Shown in pieces: positions 7,114 to 10,212 of a stretch of 10,212 nt of DNA. Position 1 is the first letter of the stretch; each line of letters starts with the position of its first letter. The notes under the pieces are model-generated. The model saw only the letters and a list, made by a program, of their open reading frames with translations. It had not been told where the DNA came from and ran no database searches. Both the position numbers and the translations under genes were made by a program. Origin of the DNA: JAEUIT01 sp034439815 (GTDB taxonomy: Bacteria; Planctomycetota; Phycisphaerae; Phycisphaerales; SM1A02); contig JAWXBD010000187.1 in the NCBI GenBank assembly GCA_034439815.1, forward strand, positions 1 through 10,212, written 5' to 3'.

Positions 7114-7319
7114 GTCCGCGCGGGGGGAGGAGCGATCGTGTGAACAATATATGTAGGTCTCGATTGAAAGCGCCACCCGCGCGGCGTGCTTCGGCAGGAG
7201 CGCAAGAGTGGTCATCCCTCGTGTGAGCTTAGGGAAGCGAACGGACGCACCTGATCGTCGGCCGCTCCGACAGTTCGAGTACTCTCCAGATCAACAGGAG
7301 GATCGGGGGGAGCACGCAA
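7114..7319 (+). promoter_or_regulatory. leader region of the restriction endonuclease gene
   Basis: These 206 bases hold no convincing gene. An A/T-rich island at 7144-7156 (around AATATATGTA) stands out in GC-rich surroundings and could include a -10 element, but no matching -35 is clear. GTCGG (7257-7261) and CCGAC (7267-7271) form a small hairpin. The palindrome GAGTACTC (7277-7284) shares a GTAC core with the GGTACC boxes before the methyltransferase. AGGAGGA (7296-7302) and GGGGGGAG (7305-7312) precede the ATG at 7320; the second is at proper spacing (7 bases). Confidence 0.35.
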
Positions 7320-8525
7320 ATGACAGCGATTCTGAAGGACTATCTCAAGGGCTTTTCTTGGAAGCGCGCTGCTGCCGTGGAAGTTCGGCGCGATGTCTCT
7401 CATCAACACGAGTTCAACGGCGTTGCTTCGCTTCAGAAGCTGCTTGGGACTACGAAACAGACGTACCCCGCGCTCTTTGTGCGCCTCACCGACAATCCAG
7501 ACGAAGCAGAGACATCCATCGGTGAGATGACGTGGTATGACTCGCGCGCCGATCATCCGACGCGGACAGAGTGGCGCCTCTACTACACCGGCAGCGAAGT
7601 GATGAGCAAGGCCGCAGAGCGAGATGCAATCATCATCGGCCTGCGCCATGATGGCACACTCATCTGCGTCACAGTTGCAAGCGGTTCAACCGCAGAGCAA
7701 CAGATCTGCTGGCTACTCAACATCGGGCAAGAGTTCGACGCGACATTCACCACTCGGGTCGGTCGCGAGTTGGGTACTGCTCCAGCGAGCGCACTCGTCC
7801 AGCCTCTGCTGGACGCATTGCAGCTCACCTCATCTCCCGCGGACGCAGGCAATGTCATCGGGCGGCGTGCCATCGAGAAGTTCGGTGGCGCATTTCCCAC
7901 CAGCGATCAAATGTCGCGTTTTGCACGCGACGTGTGCGGCGTGCCATCGGACGATCCAGACGTGACTCTGCTTCAATGGATGGAGGCGGAAGAAGCCGCA
8001 TTTCGCGCCATCGAACAAGTCCTAGTCCGCGCACGACTCCGTCAGGGATTTGGCGAGAATGTCGACGAGTTCATCAAGTTCTCACTTTCGGTGCACAACC
8101 GGCGCAAAGCGAGGGCCGGCGCCGCGCTTGAGAATCACTTCAGCGCGCTCCTCGTGCGCTGTGAAGTCGTTCATCAACGTGGGGCGCGAACCGAGGGAAA
8201 GTCCAAACCTGACATCCTTCTGCCAAGCGCCTCGGCATACGCTGATCCCCTGACTCCGGACAGCCGACTCGCGATGGTGGCCATCAAAACCACCTGCAAA
8301 GAACGTTGGACGCAGATCCTTCCCGAAGCGGCGCGAATTCGTCGGAAGCACCTGCTCACGTTGGAGCCGGCGATCTCCCAAGATCAAACGCAGCGGATGA
8401 AGGAACTCCACGTCCAATTGGTGGTTCCACGCGAAACACACGGCTCCTATACGGGAGAACAGCGAGCGTGGCTCTTCGACGTGCGACAGCTGGTCGAAGA
8501 ATTGCGCCAGCTTGGCCGCGCATGA
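7320..8525 (+). CDS. ecoRIIR: EcoRII-type type II restriction endonuclease (expected site CCWGG)
   Basis: The 401-residue product matches EcoRII (about 404) in length and architecture. Residues about 1-170 correspond to the EcoRII-N effector-DNA domain: H-Q (28-29) and Y-D-S-R then T-R-T-E-W-R (73-76, 81-86) line up with EcoRII's Y-N-S-R and T-R-N-E-K-R. Residues about 230-395 are the EcoRII-C catalytic domain, with G-F-G-E-N-V-D-E-F-I (243-252), N-R-R-K-A-R-A-G (260-267), Glu271, K-P-D (296-298), A-I-K-T-T-C-K-E-R-W (321-330) and Glu336. Asp298, Lys323, Lys327 and Glu336 correspond to the PD-(D/E)XK residues I recall as D299, K324, K328 and E337 of EcoRII. Type IIE enzymes cut one CCWGG copy after binding another as effector. 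Deviations lie in the effector contacts (Pro80 and Trp85 where EcoRII has Lys). The gene is tail to tail with its methyltransferase. Confidence 0.93.
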   Translation: MTAILKDYLKGFSWKRAAAVEVRRDVSHQHEFNGVASLQKLLGTTKQTYPALFVRLTDNPDEAETSIGEMTWYDSRADHPTRTEWRLYYTGSEVMSKAAERDAIIIGLRHDGTLICVTVASGSTAEQQICWLLNIGQEFDATFTTRVGRELGTAPASALVQPLLDALQLTSSPADAGNVIGRRAIEKFGGAFPTSDQMSRFARDVCGVPSDDPDVTLLQWMEAEEAAFRAIEQVLVRARLRQGFGENVDEFIKFSLSVHNRRKARAGAALENHFSALLVRCEVVHQRGARTEGKSKPDILLPSASAYADPLTPDSRLAMVAIKTTCKERWTQILPEAARIRRKHLLTLEPAISQDQTQRMKELHVQLVVPRETHGSYTGEQRAWLFDVRQLVEELRQLGRA

Positions 8526-9800
8526 TCAAGCGGAAATCATACGCTTCCGCTTGGGGCGGAGCAGGCCCTTGAGCGCGCATCCCCCGTTGTTCTTGCACCG
8601 AATGTCGTCGAGCACAAGAAGCGCCTGCCGTGCTACCGCTTCGACGACGTGCGGAACAACAGCGTTGCCAAACTGCCGGTAGGCCTGCGTGTCAGAGACA
8701 ACGATGTCGGCTGCCGATCGCACCTTCGAGTCAAATCCCATCAGGCGCGCGCATTCCAACGGCGTGAGCCGGCGAGGGTTCTGCCTTGCTCCCTGATAGA
8801 TGAGGATCTCTGATCCGTCCTTGTAGTAACGCGCGCTCAGCGTTCGCGTGACCAGATCGGGATTTGCGAGGGGGTCGACGAGACCGAAACCGAAACCGTT
8901 GCCTTTGGCGCGATGCTTCTCAGCGTATTTCTGGAGGTATGCCCAGAGATGATCGGTCAACGTGTATCGCGGATCCGGTCGAGGTTCCAGCAGCTCGCCG
9001 AACGAGGCGCGAGCCTGAATCGGCGCCTCTGGAAACTCGAAGTCCTGCTCGCCGCGACCGAACACTTCTCGATCCAGGCAGACGATGAACACTCGCTCGC
9101 GATGCTGCGGAACGTAGCTCGCGGCGTCGATGACACGGTGATGGACTTGGTAGTTGAGTTCGTTCTCGAGTGTCGAACGAATGACCGTCCATGTACGGCC
9201 CGCATCGTGGGAGCGAAGGTTCTTGACGTTCTCAAGGATCAGAATCGGGGGGCGCTTCACTTGCACCACGTCACAAATGCGGAAGAACAGGTTGCCCTGC
9301 CTCTCGCAATTGAATCCGTCAGGCTGCCCCAACGAGCGCTTCTTCGACACTCCGGCGATTGAGAACGGTTGACAAGGGAATCCGGCAGCGAGCACGTCGT
9401 GATCCGGAATCGAGGCGGGATCGATCTCGTTGATGTCCCCTTGAGGCAGTTCGCCGAACCAAGTGCCGTAGGTGCGCTGCGAGTTCTTGTCCCACTCACT
9501 TGTGAAGACGCATTCGCCGCCAAGGTTGTCGAGTGCGATCCGGAAGCCGCCGATTCCGGCGAACAGATCGACGAAGCGGAATCGATACCGTGGCGCCGTG
9601 ACGCGCGGACGCATCTGCACGTCGAACAACGTGGGCACCGGCGCGAGTCCCACCGGATCGCCGCGCAGTCGGCGCGCCGCGTCCGCCCACACTTCATTCT
9701 GGGGGACGCGTCGCCGCTCGGCCTCGCGTCTGATCCAGTCAACGACATCGAGGGGCATGCCCTTCAGGTTCAACTGCGGAACGTACTCGACCACAGGCAT
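8526..9800 (-). CDS. dcm: DNA cytosine-C5 methyltransferase, Dcm/M.EcoRII type, with ribbon-helix-helix N-terminus
   Basis: This 424-residue enzyme transfers a methyl group from S-adenosylmethionine to cytosine C5 and should protect CCWGG from the adjacent nuclease. Motif I is F-V-D-L-F-A-G-I-G-G-F (76-86), motif IV G-F-P-C-Q-P-F-S (140-147, nucleophile Cys143), motif VI E-N-V (190-192), motif VIII Q-H-R-E-R-V-F-I-V (232-240), and motif X Q-F-G-N-A-V-V-P (376-383). The target recognition region (about 285-335) has K-Y-A-E-K-H-R-A-K-G-N-G-F-G-F-G and T-R-T-L-S-A-R-Y-Y-K-D-G, very close to E. coli Dcm, hence the CCWGG assignment. Residues about 8-47 read as strand (L-N-L-K-G), helix (D-V-V-D-W-I-R-R-E-A-E-R-R-R) and helix (N-E-V-W-A-D-A-A-R-R-L), a ribbon-helix-helix pattern suggesting autoregulation. 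GTGGAG (9808-9813, minus strand) is 7 bases before the ATG. The C-terminal tail is basic (R-P-K-R-K-R). Confidence 0.95.
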   Translation of the reverse strand: MPVVEYVPQLNLKGMPLDVVDWIRREAERRRVPQNEVWADAARRLRGDPVGLAPVPTLFDVQMRPRVTAPRYRFRFVDLFAGIGGFRIALDNLGGECVFTSEWDKNSQRTYGTWFGELPQGDINEIDPASIPDHDVLAAGFPCQPFSIAGVSKKRSLGQPDGFNCERQGNLFFRICDVVQVKRPPILILENVKNLRSHDAGRTWTVIRSTLENELNYQVHHRVIDAASYVPQHRERVFIVCLDREVFGRGEQDFEFPEAPIQARASFGELLEPRPDPRYTLTDHLWAYLQKYAEKHRAKGNGFGFGLVDPLANPDLVTRTLSARYYKDGSEILIYQGARQNPRRLTPLECARLMGFDSKVRSAADIVVSDTQAYRQFGNAVVPHVVEAVARQALLVLDDIRCKNNGGCALKGLLRPKRKRMISA

Positions 9801-9823
9801 GGGAAAACTCCACGGGACGAACT

Positions 9824-9837
9824 GGTACCTTGGTACC
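9824..9837 (-). promoter_or_regulatory. tandem GGTACC boxes, likely methyltransferase operator
   Basis: Two GGTACC palindromes (9824-9829 and 9832-9837) repeat with an 8-bp period; on the minus strand the boxes read GGGTACCA and AGGTACCA. They begin 2 bases downstream of the -10 element, so they cover the predicted transcription start. Tandem 8-bp boxes are the arrangement used by MetJ-like ribbon-helix-helix repressors, and the enzyme encoded downstream appears to carry such a domain. I saw no other GGTACC in the window by eye. Confidence 0.6.
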
Positions 9838-9839
9838 CG

Positions 9840-9867
9840 ATTATCCCAGCGACCGTCCCCCTGTCAA
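9840..9867 (-). promoter_or_regulatory. near-consensus sigma70 promoter of the methyltransferase gene
   Basis: On the minus strand a perfect -35, TTGACA (9862-9867), is followed after 16 bases by GATAAT (9840-9845), five of six matches to the -10 consensus. Transcription should begin near 9832-9834, leaving an untranslated leader of about 33 bases before the ATG at 9800. This is by far the clearest promoter in the window and suits the need to make methyltransferase early on entering a new host. Confidence 0.7.
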
Positions 9868-10212
9868 TGCGATAGCCGACACGGGCTCGTGAGGATGAGC
9901 GCTACCTGCGGAACTTGGGACGGTGTTCACGCGCGGTACACGCCACGGCCTCGCGCAGAATGGGATCACGACTTCTTGAATCGCCCTTACAGGGCTCGTG
10001 AATTTGTTCGCGCGACGTGACCCAGGGCGTTGCCCTGGGCTCCTGTTGGGGTGCCCCTTCGGGGCGGTCGGAGGACGACTCGCCTCGCCTGTTGCGGCAC
10101 TCAAAAAAACAGATGCTTCAGGCTTTCGTGTGGGTAGCCGACCGCCCCGGATACAGATCAAGCCCCGTCGGCCCTTCGCCCCGGCGGACGAGGCCTGACG
10201 CACAGCACTCGA
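9868..10212. other. non-coding stretch upstream of the methyltransferase
   Basis: I see no gene with a credible start and protein-like composition here. The open frames present (for example plus strand 9998-10198, minus strand 9841-10203) run through the hairpin repeat at 9981-10066 and have Arg/Pro-rich shadow composition. Beyond the repeat there is only a short A-tract (10103-10109, on the minus strand a T-tract) and GC-rich sequence. Confidence 0.5.
9981..10066. repeat. three-hairpin intergenic repeat of planctomycete type
   Basis: Three short stem-loops follow one another: GCCC/GGGC around TTACA (9983-9995), CCCAGGGC/GCCCTGGG around GTT (10021-10039) and GCCCC/GGGGC around TTC (10053-10065). 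This ordered set, a CCCTTACAGGGCT-like unit, then CCCAGGGCGTTGCCCTGGG, then CCCCTTCGGGG, is one I recall as a dispersed repeat in many planctomycete and related genomes; that is memory, not a search result. It may act as a REP/MITE-like non-autonomous element. Only one copy is in the window, so its repetitive nature cannot be shown here. Confidence 0.55.

Noticed and set aside
7208..7525. 105-residue plus-strand frame overlapping the nuclease start, considered as a C (controller) protein
   Set aside because: No helix-turn-helix pattern, Arg/Ser/Gln-rich shadow composition, and it is mostly inside the nuclease gene in another frame.
9841..10203. 120-residue minus-strand frame upstream of the methyltransferase, considered as Vsr or another R-M accessory protein
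   Set aside because: It translates the hairpin repeat and the promoter region, and no Vsr motifs are present.
1..10212. CRISPR array, tRNA, rRNA, insertion-sequence transposase or integrase
   Set aside because: No regularly spaced direct repeats, no tRNA-like cloverleaf with TTCRA-type arm and no transposase motifs were seen on either strand by eye.

Overview
The window is GC-rich, with compact genes and mostly GC- or AG-rich Shine-Dalgarno sites. It most likely comes from a planctomycete of the Phycisphaerales type. Two proteins carry the short C-terminal dockerin-like tag (D-x-N-x-D-G-x-V-(N/D)-x-A-D-L-x-x-L-L-G) that is very common in that group, one of them following a laminin-B-like domain and one following HAF repeats. 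The right end holds a multi-hairpin intergenic repeat of a kind I recall as abundant in planctomycetes. This assignment is inference; there is no rRNA or other taxonomic marker here apart from pheS.

Layout. 1-89: C-terminal tail of a gene that begins outside the window. 153-629: small putative lipoprotein. 704-2527: YbaL/KefB-type CPA2 cation:proton antiporter with a C-terminal NAD-binding regulatory domain. 2569-3780: secreted HAF-repeat protein with a dockerin-like tail, starting at GTG. 3801-4796 (minus): pheS, standing alone without pheT. 4878-5072: small protein of unknown function. 5100-5707: frameshifted, internally shortened remnant of a laminin-B/dockerin secreted protein.

From about 5860 the character changes to a defence block. 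5860-7113 is a complete AAA15/OLD-type ATPase (COG1106 family) with no visible RloB partner. 7320-8525 is an EcoRII-type type IIE restriction endonuclease. 8526-9800 (minus) is its cytosine-C5 methyltransferase, with a Dcm/M.EcoRII-like target recognition domain. The recognition site is therefore expected to be CCWGG. The two R-M genes are tail to tail with no base between their stop codons. 9801-10212 has no convincing gene: it holds the methyltransferase promoter and operator and the planctomycete-type hairpin repeat.

The most interesting reading concerns control of the R-M system. The methyltransferase carries an N-terminal extension (about residues 1-50) that reads as a ribbon-helix-helix DNA-binding domain. 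Directly upstream is a near-consensus sigma70 promoter (TTGACA, 16 bp, GATAAT). Its start-site region is covered by two tandem 8-bp boxes (RGGTACCA), the arrangement that MetJ/Arc-type ribbon-helix-helix repressors bind. I infer an autorepressing methyltransferase, analogous in logic to M.SsoII and M.EcoRII but built with a different DNA-binding fold. The nuclease N-terminal domain also keeps only part of the EcoRII effector-DNA contact set.
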